From Streptococcus thermophilus (GTDB lineage Bacteria > Actinomycetota > Actinomycetes > Mycobacteriales > Mycobacteriaceae): a stretch of 64,000 nucleotides of DNA. Location: NCBI GenBank assembly GCA_900618065.1, contig UYIL01000003.1, positions 806,001 to 870,000 of the forward strand. Reading direction: 5' to 3'. Both the position numbers and the translations under genes were made by a program. Shown here piece after piece: positions 34,528 to 43,837 of this stretch. The first letter of the stretch is position 1. Each line of letters starts with the position of its first letter. The notes below the pieces were generated by a model that was not told where the DNA came from, made no database searches, and saw only the letters and a program-made list of their open reading frames with translations.

Positions 34528-35997
34528 TTAGAGCGCGACGGTGTAGCTCGCCTCGGTTGCAGCGGCGACGTCCTCCTCGGTAACGCCAGGAGCGAGTTCG
34601 ACGAGGGAGAGACCTTGGTCAGTCACCTCGAAGACGCAGAGATTCGTGATGATCTTATCCACTGCACCCTTAGCGGTGAGCGGGAGCGCGCATTCCTTCA
34701 GCACACGGGATGCACCGTCTTTCTTGGAGACGTGGTCCATGATCGCGATGACCTGACGGGCACCCTTGACCAGGTCCATTGCCCCGCCCATGCCGGTCAT
34801 CTTCTTGCCCGGGATGCTCCAGTTCGCGATGTCGCCGTTCTCGGAGACTTCCAGGGCACCCAAAATCGCGGTGTCGACGTGGCCGCCGCGGATCATCGCG
34901 AAGGACTGCGAGGAGCTGAAGGTCGCGCCACCCGGGAGAATCGTCACGGACTCCTTACCGGCGTTGATGATGTCCGGGTCGAGCTCATCCTCGTAGGGGT
35001 AGGGGCCCGTCTTGAGAATGCCGTTTTCGGACTGGAGCGTGACCGAGATGCCTTCCGGGATGTAGTTGGCCACGGCCGTCGGCATGCCGATGCCGAGGTT
35101 GACGTACTCGCCGTCGGTGAGCTCCTGGGCAGCCCGTTCGGCGATCTGCAGGCGTGACCACCCCTTTGCGGGTTGCTCGGAGTCGCTGGCCTGCTGTTGT
35201 CCATCCTCGTCGCGCGAACGCACCGTCTCGCGCTCGAGGTACTTGTCCGCAGCCTGCTCCGGGGTTAGTGGGAGAATACGGTTGACAAAGATACCGGGGA
35301 CATCGATCTCGTCCGGGTCGAGGTCGCCCGTCTCAACGAGGTTCTCGACCTCAACGACGGTGACTTTTCCGCACGTAGCGGCATCGGCGTTGAAGTTTCC
35401 TGCGGTGCGGCGGAAAACAAGGTTGCCTTCCGGGTCCGCCTTCCAGGCGCGCAAGAGCGAGAAGTCGGTCACGACGGCTTCTTCCAGGACGTACGTCTGG
35501 GTCTTGCCCTTGAAATCAAAATCACGAGTTTCGAGGGGTTCGGATTCGCGGGCTAGGGTGCCGTTGTCGTCGTAAAGCACGGGCAAACCGCCGTCAGCGC
35601 GAGCAGTGTCGACACCAGTCGCGGTGTAGAACGCAGGAATGCCCGCTCCGCCAGCGCGCAGTTTTTCCGCCAAGGTGCCCTGCGGAATGAGGTCGACCTC
35701 GATCTCGCCCTTGAAGTACTGGCGCTCGAACTCCTTGTTGAAGCCGAAGTAGGAGCCGCAGAACTTACTCACCTGCTTGGACTGGAACAGCAGGGAGAGT
35801 CCAAGGTGCTCGTCACCAATCATTGTTCCGGGGTTGTTGGAATAGACCGTGAGGTCCTGGACATCGGTCTGGACGATGCTCTTGAGCAAGACAAGCGGGT
35901 TGCCGCAGATGCCAAACCCACCGACTGCGAGGGTCATGCCGCTGGTGAGGCCGGACAGAGCTTCTTCTGCGGTTTGGACGATTTTCGAGTGAGACAT
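34528..35997 (-). CDS. Succinyl-CoA:3-ketoacid CoA-transferase, subunits A and B fused
   Basis: 489 residues. Residues 1-240 are the A half (VGGFGICGNP, GTLAEKLRAGGAGIPAFYT) and residues 285-489 the B half with the glutamate nucleophile in LQSENGIL and the GMGGAMDLV loop. A 45-residue Gln/Asp/Arg-rich linker joins them, as in animal OXCT1, while most bacteria use two genes. It moves CoA from succinyl-CoA to acetoacetate or related acids. The short-chain fatty-acid carrier gene upstream on the same strand suggests ketoacid or fatty-acid use. Confidence 0.9.
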   Translation of the reverse strand: MSHSKIVQTAEEALSGLTSGMTLAVGGFGICGNPLVLLKSIVQTDVQDLTVYSNNPGTMIGDEHLGLSLLFQSKQVSKFCGSYFGFNKEFERQYFKGEIEVDLIPQGTLAEKLRAGGAGIPAFYTATGVDTARADGGLPVLYDDNGTLARESEPLETRDFDFKGKTQTYVLEEAVVTDFSLLRAWKADPEGNLVFRRTAGNFNADAATCGKVTVVEVENLVETGDLDPDEIDVPGIFVNRILPLTPEQAADKYLERETVRSRDEDGQQQASDSEQPAKGWSRLQIAERAAQELTDGEYVNLGIGMPTAVANYIPEGISVTLQSENGILKTGPYPYEDELDPDIINAGKESVTILPGGATFSSSQSFAMIRGGHVDTAILGALEVSENGDIANWSIPGKKMTGMGGAMDLVKGARQVIAIMDHVSKKDGASRVLKECALPLTAKGAVDKIITNLCVFEVTDQGLSLVELAPGVTEEDVAAATEASYTVAL

Positions 35998-36032
35998 TGA
36001 GGTTCCTTATCTGGAGTAGGAGAAAGTGGAAG

Positions 36033-37433
36033 TTAAACCGTGTAACCGACGACGAGCATCATGATTGCCATGGGTATGCCCGCAGCGATGAGAGTCGCGG
36101 TGGTGTACCCCAAGACATCACGAATCTTCATCCCCGCGACAGCGAGCATGGGCAGGGCCCAGAAAGGCTGGATCATGTTGGTCCACTGGTCGCCGTAGGC
36201 AATGGCCATGACCACCATCTCGGGAGAGGCACCCATTTGCTGGGCCGCATCCAAAAGGATCGGGCCCTGCACGGCGAGCTGGCCGCCGCCCGACGGGACG
36301 AAGAAGTTGACAATGCCGGCTGAGATGAAGCCCAGCACACCCAGGGTCTCCGGGGTGGCCACGGCGACGATGGAGTTAGACAGGATCGCGGCCAATCCGG
36401 TCGCGGTCATGATTCCCATGATTCCCGCATAGAGGGGGAATTGGAGCAGAATATCGCCGACGTTCGAGGCTGCTTCCTTGGTCAGTTGTGCAAGTTCGTA
36501 GGGGCTGCGGACGAGCAGGAAAATCAGCGTCAGGAACGTCCAGTTGACAATATCGAGCGTCACACTGCCGCCATTGACAAAATGCAGGACAAGGTAGGCC
36601 AGCAGAGCGAGCCCGGTGAGCAGGGTGAGGATGCGGGAGGCATCGATACGGTCGGCCGTCGTGTCCTTCGGGGCGGTCATGTCGTCCGCTGCGGTCAGCT
36701 CCGCGACCGCTGCATCCTTGATCAGGTGGGAGTCCTGCACGTCGCGCGGCGCCAGGATGAACAGGACGAGGGCGACGCAGGCGAGGGTGAGAACGATGGT
36801 GACCAGGTTCCACCACGCGAAGAGGGTGTCCGACAGCGGGATGGTGTTACCGAGCTGCTCAGCGATGAACGACCCCTCCGTGGCGGCAGTGAGCTGGGAG
36901 GATCCCGAGTAGCCCATGTGCCACACGACCATGGAGGAGTAGGCGGACGCGATGAGCATGGGGAAACTGATGCGCTCGCCGCGCGTGTGGAACTGGACGG
37001 CGATGTTCTTGGCCAGGATGGCACCCAGGATCAGGCCCAAACCCCACGAGAAAAGCATGGCCATCGCGGTGATGGCGAACAGGAAGAGGTAGGCGGTCAG
37101 CGGCTTCTTGGGCACCGTGGCCAGAGAGCTCAGCAGAATGCTCACGGCCCTGGTTCCGGCGAGGATAGAGCCGAGCAGAAGGACGAGTGCCATCTGCGTC
37201 ATGAACTCGAGCAGGCCGGATAGGCCTTCGCCCCAACCGGTGACAACATCAGCTGGGCCTGCGTCTGTGAAGACCAGCGCCATTACCGCCACGACGGCGG
37301 TGAGCACGATTGCGAATGTCAGCGCAGAAGGGGTGTACTCCTCGATGAGCCGGTTGATCGGGCGCATCGCGCGAGCAAAGAATGGATCGCGGGTGGGGGT
37401 GTCCGACTCGCGGGTTTCCACTGTTGTGGTCAT
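36033..37433 (-). CDS. atoE: AtoE-family short-chain fatty acid transporter
   Basis: 466 residues, about 12 helices. LILASAYSSMVVWHMGYSGSS-like and FFVPSGGGQLAVQGPI segments (GYSGS, PSGGGQ) are hallmarks of the AtoE family. It probably imports butyrate, acetoacetate or similar acids for the CoA-transferase encoded 35 bases downstream. A GlxR-like site lies just upstream of the ATG at 37454-37469. Confidence 0.9.
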   Translation of the reverse strand: MTTTVETRESDTPTRDPFFARAMRPINRLIEEYTPSALTFAIVLTAVVAVMALVFTDAGPADVVTGWGEGLSGLLEFMTQMALVLLLGSILAGTRAVSILLSSLATVPKKPLTAYLFLFAITAMAMLFSWGLGLILGAILAKNIAVQFHTRGERISFPMLIASAYSSMVVWHMGYSGSSQLTAATEGSFIAEQLGNTIPLSDTLFAWWNLVTIVLTLACVALVLFILAPRDVQDSHLIKDAAVAELTAADDMTAPKDTTADRIDASRILTLLTGLALLAYLVLHFVNGGSVTLDIVNWTFLTLIFLLVRSPYELAQLTKEAASNVGDILLQFPLYAGIMGIMTATGLAAILSNSIVAVATPETLGVLGFISAGIVNFFVPSGGGQLAVQGPILLDAAQQMGASPEMVVMAIAYGDQWTNMIQPFWALPMLAVAGMKIRDVLGYTTATLIAAGIPMAIMMLVVGYTV

Positions 37434-37453
37434 ATGACTCCTCCGTCAGCAAG

Positions 37454-37469
37454 TATGCAACAGATCACA
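37454..37469. promoter_or_regulatory. GlxR/CRP-like site upstream of atoE
   Basis: TATGCAACAGATCACA keeps 9 of the 12 fixed positions of TGTGAnnTAnnTCACA, including the complete right half. Position 20 bases before the atoE start fits catabolite-linked control of ketoacid use. Confidence 0.4.
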
Positions 37470-37584
37470 TTTTGCCTGAGAAATTATTAGTCGGAGTCGG
37501 TTTGGCGGAAAAACTATTAAGTAGAAACGTTTTCCCTGCTAACTAATGGGGAAATGGGGCTGCCACCCCAGCTGGATTCAATAG

Positions 37585-38235
37585 TTACGCCACGTTGCCG
37601 AAGCCGGCGAGCACGTGCTCGACATACGCCTGCGGGTCATCGGCGTTCATGATGCCACGGACAATAGCTACGCCGTCAACACCGGTCGCAGCGAGATCGG
37701 CCGCGTCATCCACTGTCACGTCGCCAATGGCGACGATAGGCAGCTCGGAGGCAGCGACGAGGGGAGGGTAGCCGTCAAGTCCCAGGGGTTCGCGGCCGGA
37801 GTCCTTCGTCGGGGTTGCGCGGAAAGGGCCGGCACCGATGTAGTCGATGACATCGGCGTACTGGTTGGCATCCTGCACGAGTTCCAGCGTCCCCGTGGTC
37901 AGGCCGATGATCGCATCTGGCCCAAGCAATTCCCGCGCGATGCGCGGATCGAGGTCGTCCTGGCCGATGTGCACGCCGGCGACGTTAGGAACGCGGGCCT
38001 GGCGTAGGGCGAGGGCGACGTCGACGCGATCGTCGATAAGCACGTGCGTGGCGGGGTTGACCTCGTGGACAGCTTCCGCGACAGCCTGGCCGAGCTCGAA
38101 CAGCGAGCGCGCAGAGATGGGTTTGCTACGCACTTGGATCATTCCGGCACCGCCAGCGGCGGCCGCGCGCGCAGTACCGACGATGTCAGGCCCCTGGCCG
38201 GTGATGAAGTAGCACCGCAGATCAAGCTCAGTCAT
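37585..38235 (-). CDS. thiE: Thiamine-phosphate synthase
   Basis: 216 residues, TIM barrel. MIQVRSKPISARS, LIDDRVDVALALRQARVPNVAGVHIGQDD in parts, IGLTTGTLELVQDA and DYIGAGPFRATPTKDSG are the ThiE substrate loops binding HMP-PP and thiazole phosphate. It joins the two halves of thiamine. The start overlaps the stop of the small RhoN-like gene by eight bases, so it is translated from the hisN operon; no TPP riboswitch precedes it. Confidence 0.9.
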   Translation of the reverse strand: MTELDLRCYFITGQGPDIVGTARAAAAGGAGMIQVRSKPISARSLFELGQAVAEAVHEVNPATHVLIDDRVDVALALRQARVPNVAGVHIGQDDLDPRIARELLGPDAIIGLTTGTLELVQDANQYADVIDYIGAGPFRATPTKDSGREPLGLDGYPPLVAASELPIVAIGDVTVDDAADLAATGVDGVAIVRGIMNADDPQAYVEHVLAGFGNVA

Positions 38236-38524
38236 CGCGCAGCGCCTCGATGAGCTCGTCCTTGGTCATGTCGGAGCGGCCGGGGATGTCCATCTCCTGC
38301 GCGCGGGAGTAGAGCTCGTCGCGGGTCCAGTCCTCGTAGGAGCCAGCCTCGCCGCCCTTCGCGCCGACATGGGAGCGCGAAGAGTTCGCCGCCGCGTTAG
38401 CGATGGCCGCCGCCTTCGACTTCGAATTGCCCTCCTGGCGGAGGCGTTGGTACAGCTCCCCGTCCTTCACCGACGGGCCGCCGGGCGTGTTCTCCGGGTG
38501 CTTGTCCTGCGTCATGAGGGCCAT
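38228..38524 (-). CDS. Small Rho_N/SAP-like domain protein
   Basis: 98 residues. The N-terminal part is polar ([26 protein letters not shown]), and the C terminus YEDWTRDELYSRAQEMDIPGRSDMTKDELIEALRDD (in parts) is a Rho-N/SAP-like helix-extended-loop-helix, the type found in actinobacterial proteins of about 100 residues that may bind nucleic acid. GGAGG lies five bases before the ATG at 38524. It overlaps the end of the DUF418 gene by 128 bases in another frame, and thiE by eight. Confidence 0.75.
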   Translation of the reverse strand: MALMTQDKHPENTPGGPSVKDGELYQRLRQEGNSKSKAAAIANAAANSSRSHVGAKGGEAGSYEDWTRDELYSRAQEMDIPGRSDMTKDELIEALRDD

Positions 38525-39749
38525 TGTAGGCCTCCGCATAGGGCTCAAGCTTCCCCGTGCGCCCGTAGGCGAGACGGCGGTGGACCCACTCGAACGGGCC
38601 AGGGGTATTCGTCGCTTCGAGAATCATGGCAAGGATGACAGTGATCAGCCACACACCTGTCACAATGAGGAGCTTGCCTGCGACGGTCGAGTTCTGGCCC
38701 AGGCCAAGCGTAAACGGCATGATGGCCACGATGATGAGGATCGACTGCGCCAAATACCCCGACATGGAGCGTTTGCCCAACGCAATGAAGGGGGAGAGGG
38801 CGGCCGGGGGACGGTAGCCGTCCACCAGTAAGGCAATGATCGCAAGGATGCCGGGGCCTGTGAGCAAACCGAATCCCATGTTCAACCCGTAGAACATGAA
38901 CTCAACTTCCTGCGAGAACACGCCGATGGCGCCGAGGCCCCACGGCAGGCCCAGGAACAGCATCACAGCAACAGTGATGCACGCCCAGGTGATCAGTGTG
39001 CGGCGGTGGCTAGCGACGTCCGCCAGCACCCCCTCCCGCGCCCAGATGAACCCAATGAGCATGACACAGAGCAACTGGATCGAGGCGGCAATCGCACCGG
39101 GGAAAGCGATAAGTGCCCCCATCGACCCCTTGCCCATATTCCAGGCGTAGAAGTCGCCGACGGATTGGATCGAGGAGGTTGGCGCGAGGGGTGCTATCAG
39201 CTCGACGCCGTTGGCCGCGACAATGCAGGAGAAAATGGCGAAAACGAAGCTGGGCAGGAACAGCACATACGCGATGATCCGCAGAATCTTGGTGCGCACG
39301 GTGATCAGCAGCGCCATGATCATGCCGGCAAGACCGTAGGTGAACATGATGTCGCCGTGGTACAGCAAGAACATGTGGAGCACACCGAAGAGTGCGAGGA
39401 AGAAGTACCGGCGCGCCAGCACGCGTTTCGCTTTGCCCGCAGGGTAGTTCTTCCGTTCCAAGCTCAGGCACAGCAGGCCCACACCGAAACCGAGCAGGGT
39501 GGAGAACATCGGCAGACCGCGCACGTGGACGAACAGCGTGGAGAAGACCGCGGCGATTTTGTCCATCACACTGTTCGGGTCGACGCCGCCGACGGTGGGG
39601 CCGATGGCGCCGGGGACATCGGTGATGAGCCAGGAAGTGGTGATATTCGCCATCCCGATGCCGAGCAGCGCAAGGCCGCGGGCGAGGTCAGGGACAACGA
39701 GGCGAGGGGGTTTCTGGGTGGGCGAGGGGGCAACAACAGGTGCGGTCAT
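38397..39749 (-). CDS. DUF418-family membrane protein
   Basis: 450 residues, about ten membrane helices, with the DUF418 features [15 protein letters not shown] at the start and [13 protein letters not shown] followed by [10 protein letters not shown] near the end. Function unknown; DUF418 proteins resemble acyltransferase-like membrane proteins. AAGGAGA lies before the ATG, which overlaps the hisN stop (ATGA). The last 43 residues are Pro/Gly/Arg-rich and overlap the start of the small RhoN gene, so the true stop may have been lost. Confidence 0.82.
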   Translation of the reverse strand: MTAPVVAPSPTQKPPRLVVPDLARGLALLGIGMANITTSWLITDVPGAIGPTVGGVDPNSVMDKIAAVFSTLFVHVRGLPMFSTLLGFGVGLLCLSLERKNYPAGKAKRVLARRYFFLALFGVLHMFLLYHGDIMFTYGLAGMIMALLITVRTKILRIIAYVLFLPSFVFAIFSCIVAANGVELIAPLAPTSSIQSVGDFYAWNMGKGSMGALIAFPGAIAASIQLLCVMLIGFIWAREGVLADVASHRRTLITWACITVAVMLFLGLPWGLGAIGVFSQEVEFMFYGLNMGFGLLTGPGILAIIALLVDGYRPPAALSPFIALGKRSMSGYLAQSILIIVAIMPFTLGLGQNSTVAGKLLIVTGVWLITVILAMILEATNTPGPFEWVHRRLAYGRTGKLEPYAEAYNGPHDAGQAPGEHARRPVGEGRGAVPTPPPGGQFEVEGGGHR

Positions 39750-40528
39750 GACAGTCTCCTTAGAACAGCATCGTGCACCAGGTTGTTGGTGGCCACTGCG
39801 TCACCGCCGTGCGGCCCGTCTTCACCGGCAAGCGACGTGAACCGCCCACCGGCTTCGGTGACCAGAACGGACAGCGCTGCGAGGTCCCACAGCGACACCT
39901 CGGGCTCCGCGGCGATGTCCACGGCACCCTCCGCCACCAGGCAGTAGGAGAAGAAGTCGCCGTAGCCGCGCAGCCGCCAGACATCGTCAGTCAGGGAGAT
40001 CAGCTGGTCGCGCAAGTCGCGGTCGCGCCAGCCGCTCAACGACGAGATGCTTATCGACGCATCCTCCAACCCCGCAACCCCCGACACCCCGAGCCGCTTC
40101 ACGCTGCCGTCGGCGAAGGTGCGCCACGCGCCGGAACCGTCGCTGGCGTACCAGCGGCGGGCCAAGGCAGGGGCGCTGACCACGCCGACGACAGGCTCGC
40201 CATCGTCGAGAAGCGCGATGAGGGTAGCCCACACAGGCACGCCGCGCACGAAGTTCTTGGTGCCATCAATGGGGTCGATGACCCACTGGCGGCCGGAGAA
40301 CTGCACCTCTCCACCGAATTCTTCACCGAGGACCGCATCGGAGGGGCGGGCAGATTCCAGCTTGCCGCGCAGCGCAGCTTCCACGGCGATATCCGCGTCC
40401 GAGACCGGGGTCATGTCCGGCTTCGAGTCGACTTTGAGGTCGGCGGACTCGAATCGGTCGAGGGTGATGCCGTCGGCAAGCTCCGCGAGCTCGAGTGCGA
40501 GCGCGAGATCATCTGAATAGGTGGTCAT
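39746..40528 (-). CDS. hisN: Histidinol-phosphatase, inositol-monophosphatase type
   Basis: 260 residues. Metal-site motifs: [26 protein letters not shown] and [19 protein letters not shown] match the IMPase-type HisN found in corynebacteria, which dephosphorylates histidinol phosphate. The context hisN - second IMPase - prfB equals the C. glutamicum order, supporting the name. AGGA precedes the ATG at 40528 by nine bases. Confidence 0.87.
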   Translation of the reverse strand: MTTYSDDLALALELAELADGITLDRFESADLKVDSKPDMTPVSDADIAVEAALRGKLESARPSDAVLGEEFGGEVQFSGRQWVIDPIDGTKNFVRGVPVWATLIALLDDGEPVVGVVSAPALARRWYASDGSGAWRTFADGSVKRLGVSGVAGLEDASISISSLSGWRDRDLRDQLISLTDDVWRLRGYGDFFSYCLVAEGAVDIAAEPEVSLWDLAALSVLVTEAGGRFTSLAGEDGPHGGDAVATNNLVHDAVLRRLS

Positions 40529-40559
40529 GGCGCTCAATCCTAGCGAGATCGGGGCGTTG

Positions 40560-41369
40560 TTACTCGGCCAAAAGTGCCTCGACCTCGTCCACCAGTTGCT
40601 CGTTGCCGGCCACGCACCAGGTCACCCCGCCGGCGTCGACCTTGATGGCTTTTCCGCCGGCACCTTCGACCAGTGCTTTACCGGGCAGCCAATCCCAATC
40701 CGCGACCGAGTGCTGGATCCAACCGCCGATCCCGCCGGAAGCTACCGTGGCCAAGTCGACGGAGCCCGCGCCCCACATGCGCACCGTGGCGGCCTGGCTG
40801 GCTGCCCGCATCCAGGCGTCGCGGATGTCTGCATTCTCCATATCGCGCGGGTGCAGGTAAGTGGCCAAGGCGAGCTGATTCAACGGCGCGTTCTCCAGGT
40901 GGGGGAGTTGCTCGCCGTTGCGCTCGGTGATGCCGTCGTGCGCCACCCAGGTCATGTTCATCGCGGGTCGCGCGACCGCGGAGCAGAGGATGCGCCCCGG
41001 ATTGCTGGGTGTGCCGCTAACAAGCGCAAGCGCAGAGCAGAAGTAGTCCGAGCCGCAGGAGAAGTTGTACGTCCCGTCCACCGGGTCAATCACCCACGTG
41101 CGACCCGAAGTAGATTCTATGGCCGCGCCCTCCTCGCCCAGGATGCCGTCGTCAGGGCGCAGGGCCTCGAGTACACCGGCGACGAAACGCTCCGCGGCCA
41201 TGTCGGCCTGCGTGACCACGTCCGACACGGAGGTCTTCTGCGCGGTCTCCACACCCTCGTTGCGCATCTGCAGAGCGAGCCGGCCGGCGATACTGGTGAG
41301 CAGCGAGGCTAGTTCGGCGTCGGTAGCGTCGGGGTACTGGGCGATGAAATCCTGCGTCAGGTCGGTCAT
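40560..41369 (-). CDS. Inositol monophosphatase family protein
   Basis: 269 residues. Motifs [28 protein letters not shown] and [18 protein letters not shown] mark the IMPase fold with Mg2+ ligands; the substrate is a sugar or inositol phosphate, not fixed. It lies 31 bases upstream of hisN on the same strand and is divergent from prfB with fewer than 40 bases between starts. An ATG nine bases upstream (41378) is an equally good start; neither has a ribosome site. Confidence 0.85.
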   Translation of the reverse strand: MTDLTQDFIAQYPDATDAELASLLTSIAGRLALQMRNEGVETAQKTSVSDVVTQADMAAERFVAGVLEALRPDDGILGEEGAAIESTSGRTWVIDPVDGTYNFSCGSDYFCSALALVSGTPSNPGRILCSAVARPAMNMTWVAHDGITERNGEQLPHLENAPLNQLALATYLHPRDMENADIRDAWMRAASQAATVRMWGAGSVDLATVASGGIGGWIQHSVADWDWLPGKALVEGAGGKAIKVDAGGVTWCVAGNEQLVDEVEALLAE

Positions 41370-41407
41370 GAGAGCCATTATCGCGCCGTCAGATAGACTC
41401 CGCACAT

Positions 41408-42523
41408 ATGAATCCCGAGACCAGCAACCGCATTCAGGCCCTTGACCAGACGATGACCACTATTGAACAGGTCATGGATCTGGACGAGTTGGATTCCCGC
41501 GCGCGCGAGCTGGAGCAGCAGGCCGCCGACCCGAGCCTGTGGGACGACCCCGAACACGCCCAGGGCGTGACCACTGAACTCTCCAGCGTCCAGGCGCGCG
41601 TGCGCAGGGTGCGCAGCCTACGCCAGCGTATCGACGACTTGCCCGTCATGTACGAGCTCGCCGAGGAAGAGGGCGACACCACGCTTGCCGACGACGAACT
41701 GACCGACCTCACCTTCGCCGTCGAATCCCTCGAAGTGACCACAATGCTGTCGGGCGAATACGACCAACGCGAAGCAGTGGTGAACATCCGCTCCGGCGCC
41801 GGCGGTGTCGATGCGGCTGACTGGGCAGAGATGCTGATGCGCATGTACACCCGCTGGGCAGAAAAGCACGGGCACAAGGTCGATGTCTACGACATTTCCT
41901 ACGCTGAGGAGGCCGGCATCAAGTCGGCGACGTTCGTCGTGCACGGTGAGTACATGTACGGCCAGCTATCCGTCGAGCAGGGCGCGCACCGGTTGGTGCG
42001 CATCTCGCCCTTCGACAACCAGGGCCGCCGTCAAACCTCCTTCGCCGAAGTCGAAGTTCTGCCGGTGGTAGAGAAGACTGACCACATCGACATCCCGGAC
42101 TCGGAAATCCGCGTCGACGTCTATCGCTCGTCCGGTCCTGGTGGCCAGTCGGTCAACACCACCGACTCGGCGGTGCGGATCACCCACGAGCCCACCGGCA
42201 TTGTGGTGACCTGCCAGAACGAAAAGTCGCAGATTCAGAACAAGGCCTCCGCCATGAACGTTCTGCAGTCGAAGCTCCTGGAGCGCAAGCGCCAGGAGGA
42301 AAAGGCCGAGCTGGACGCCCTAGGCGCCGGCGGCAACGCCAGCTGGGGCAATCAAATGCGTTCCTACGTCCTGCACCCGTACCAAATGGTCAAAGACCTG
42401 CGCACCAACTACGAAGTAGGCGACCCGCAGAAGGTGCTCGACGGCGACATCGACGGCTTCTTAGAAAGCGGCATCCGCTGGCGCATGGCGGAGCAGCAGG
42501 AGGCAGACGCGCCAACCGCATGA
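41408..42523 (+). CDS. prfB: Peptide chain release factor 2
   Basis: 371 residues. The stop-codon recognition tripeptide SPF (RISPFDNQG) and the catalytic GGQ loop ([20 protein letters not shown]) are intact. It releases peptides at UGA and UAA. There is no in-frame UGA autoregulatory frameshift near codon 25; the frame is continuous, as usual in actinobacteria. TAGACT (41393-41398) ends nine bases before the ATG, and no ribosome site is present, so the mRNA is probably leaderless. Confidence 0.96.
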   Translation: MNPETSNRIQALDQTMTTIEQVMDLDELDSRARELEQQAADPSLWDDPEHAQGVTTELSSVQARVRRVRSLRQRIDDLPVMYELAEEEGDTTLADDELTDLTFAVESLEVTTMLSGEYDQREAVVNIRSGAGGVDAADWAEMLMRMYTRWAEKHGHKVDVYDISYAEEAGIKSATFVVHGEYMYGQLSVEQGAHRLVRISPFDNQGRRQTSFAEVEVLPVVEKTDHIDIPDSEIRVDVYRSSGPGGQSVNTTDSAVRITHEPTGIVVTCQNEKSQIQNKASAMNVLQSKLLERKRQEEKAELDALGAGGNASWGNQMRSYVLHPYQMVKDLRTNYEVGDPQKVLDGDIDGFLESGIRWRMAEQQEADAPTA

Positions 42524-42542
42524 CCTCAGTGACGCAGTGTGG

Positions 42543-43823
42543 TTAGAGAGAAGTCCACAGTACGGATTCCCCGTACCAGTGCGTCAGGTCAAGTGCGAGC
42601 TGTATGTCGGAGGCGCGCAACGTGTCGCGGTCCACAGTCTCGCGAAAGCGTTTATTGCGGTACTTGACGGTGTTCGGGTGCGTGTACAACCGTTTCGCTG
42701 CTTCGTCGGTTCCGTACAGCAGGAACATCCGTGCGTTTTGGCGCAGCGTCGCACTATTCGGGTCGCGCAGGGCTAGCTCACCGAGTGTGAGGCGGACGAA
42801 GTTGGATGCGACGTCCACTTGATCGACAAAGGCGGCGGCCACCGCAGCGCCGGCAACGGTGTAGTCGATCACTTGGGGGACCGCGCAGGAGGCTTTCAGC
42901 GCGAGCTGCTGGAAACGACGAGCGTGGGAATGCGAATAGGCGAAACCATTGACACCAGAGGCTGAGGGGCCGAAAGCAGCCTGGGAGTCACCCGGCAGAA
43001 TATCGGATAGCTGTCCCGACGGGTTCTCCCACGTTGGTGCGACACCTTGTGCCGGGTTTTTAACCCAGAACCACATTTCTCCCGGGCGGGGAAAAACAAT
43101 GAGCGGATCAAATTGCGATCCGAGGAAGCGAGCGATGCGCCGCGCAACCTCCGCCGATGTGCTGGCGGGGAGAGTTTCCTGAGGGTCAGTCCAGGCCACG
43201 CCGGCGATGTGCCGCCCGTCAAAGGAGTAGTTCTCAACCTCGCCGCTCGGTGGTACAGAATCTGTATCCGCAAGGATTGAGCTGACAATCTCCATAGTCG
43301 CAGCGTTGCCGGGAAGGAAGAGGTGCTCCAGCTCTTCGTTGTAAAGTTCCACGACTTTGCCCTGCACGATGAGGAGGAATTCGTGGCACAGGTGCATCGC
43401 TTCTTCGAGCAGTTCGAAGTGGTCGGTGACCGACGACGCTGACTCCTGCGCGGCGAATTGCTTCTGGATCATGACTAGGACGCCCCGCTCGATCGAGTTC
43501 TGGCCTTGGTGATATGCCAGGGTCAGCGTGGTCACCGAGTAACCGTGGCGTGCGCAGGACCGTGCGAAACGGACCACTCCGTCAGGCAGAGGTATGTGGT
43601 GGATCGCTTCAAGCTCGAGTTTTCCCTGCAGGAGCAGGACCAGATTGGAAATATTGGCGTGAACGCTGTCGTAGAGGTCAGCGCGCAGCGGCGGTGCAAT
43701 ATCAGGGAAAATTGTGTCCTCAATGTATTGCGTGACGTTGGAGATCAGTTCTTCGACGTTGTCCGACACCCGCTGGCTTAGAAGTTCAAACTGCTCGGCC
43801 TCCCGCCGCTGCGATGAATCCAT
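42543..43823 (-). CDS. PucR/CdaR-type transcriptional regulator
   Basis: 426 residues. The N-terminal half is a helical sensor-like region (RsbRD-like HEFLLIVQGKVVELYNEEL), the middle a GGDEF-like CdaR domain without catalytic motif, and the end the PucR HTH_30: ELALRDPNSATLRQNARMFL and AAKRLYTHPNTVKYRNKRF. Start 43823 lies 14 bases past the stop of the FAD oxidoreductase on the same strand, so it is the last gene of that group and may regulate it. Confidence 0.82.
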   Translation of the reverse strand: MDSSQRREAEQFELLSQRVSDNVEELISNVTQYIEDTIFPDIAPPLRADLYDSVHANISNLVLLLQGKLELEAIHHIPLPDGVVRFARSCARHGYSVTTLTLAYHQGQNSIERGVLVMIQKQFAAQESASSVTDHFELLEEAMHLCHEFLLIVQGKVVELYNEELEHLFLPGNAATMEIVSSILADTDSVPPSGEVENYSFDGRHIAGVAWTDPQETLPASTSAEVARRIARFLGSQFDPLIVFPRPGEMWFWVKNPAQGVAPTWENPSGQLSDILPGDSQAAFGPSASGVNGFAYSHSHARRFQQLALKASCAVPQVIDYTVAGAAVAAAFVDQVDVASNFVRLTLGELALRDPNSATLRQNARMFLLYGTDEAAKRLYTHPNTVKYRNKRFRETVDRDTLRASDIQLALDLTHWYGESVLWTSL

Positions 43824-43837
43824 CAATGGCGGCCCCC

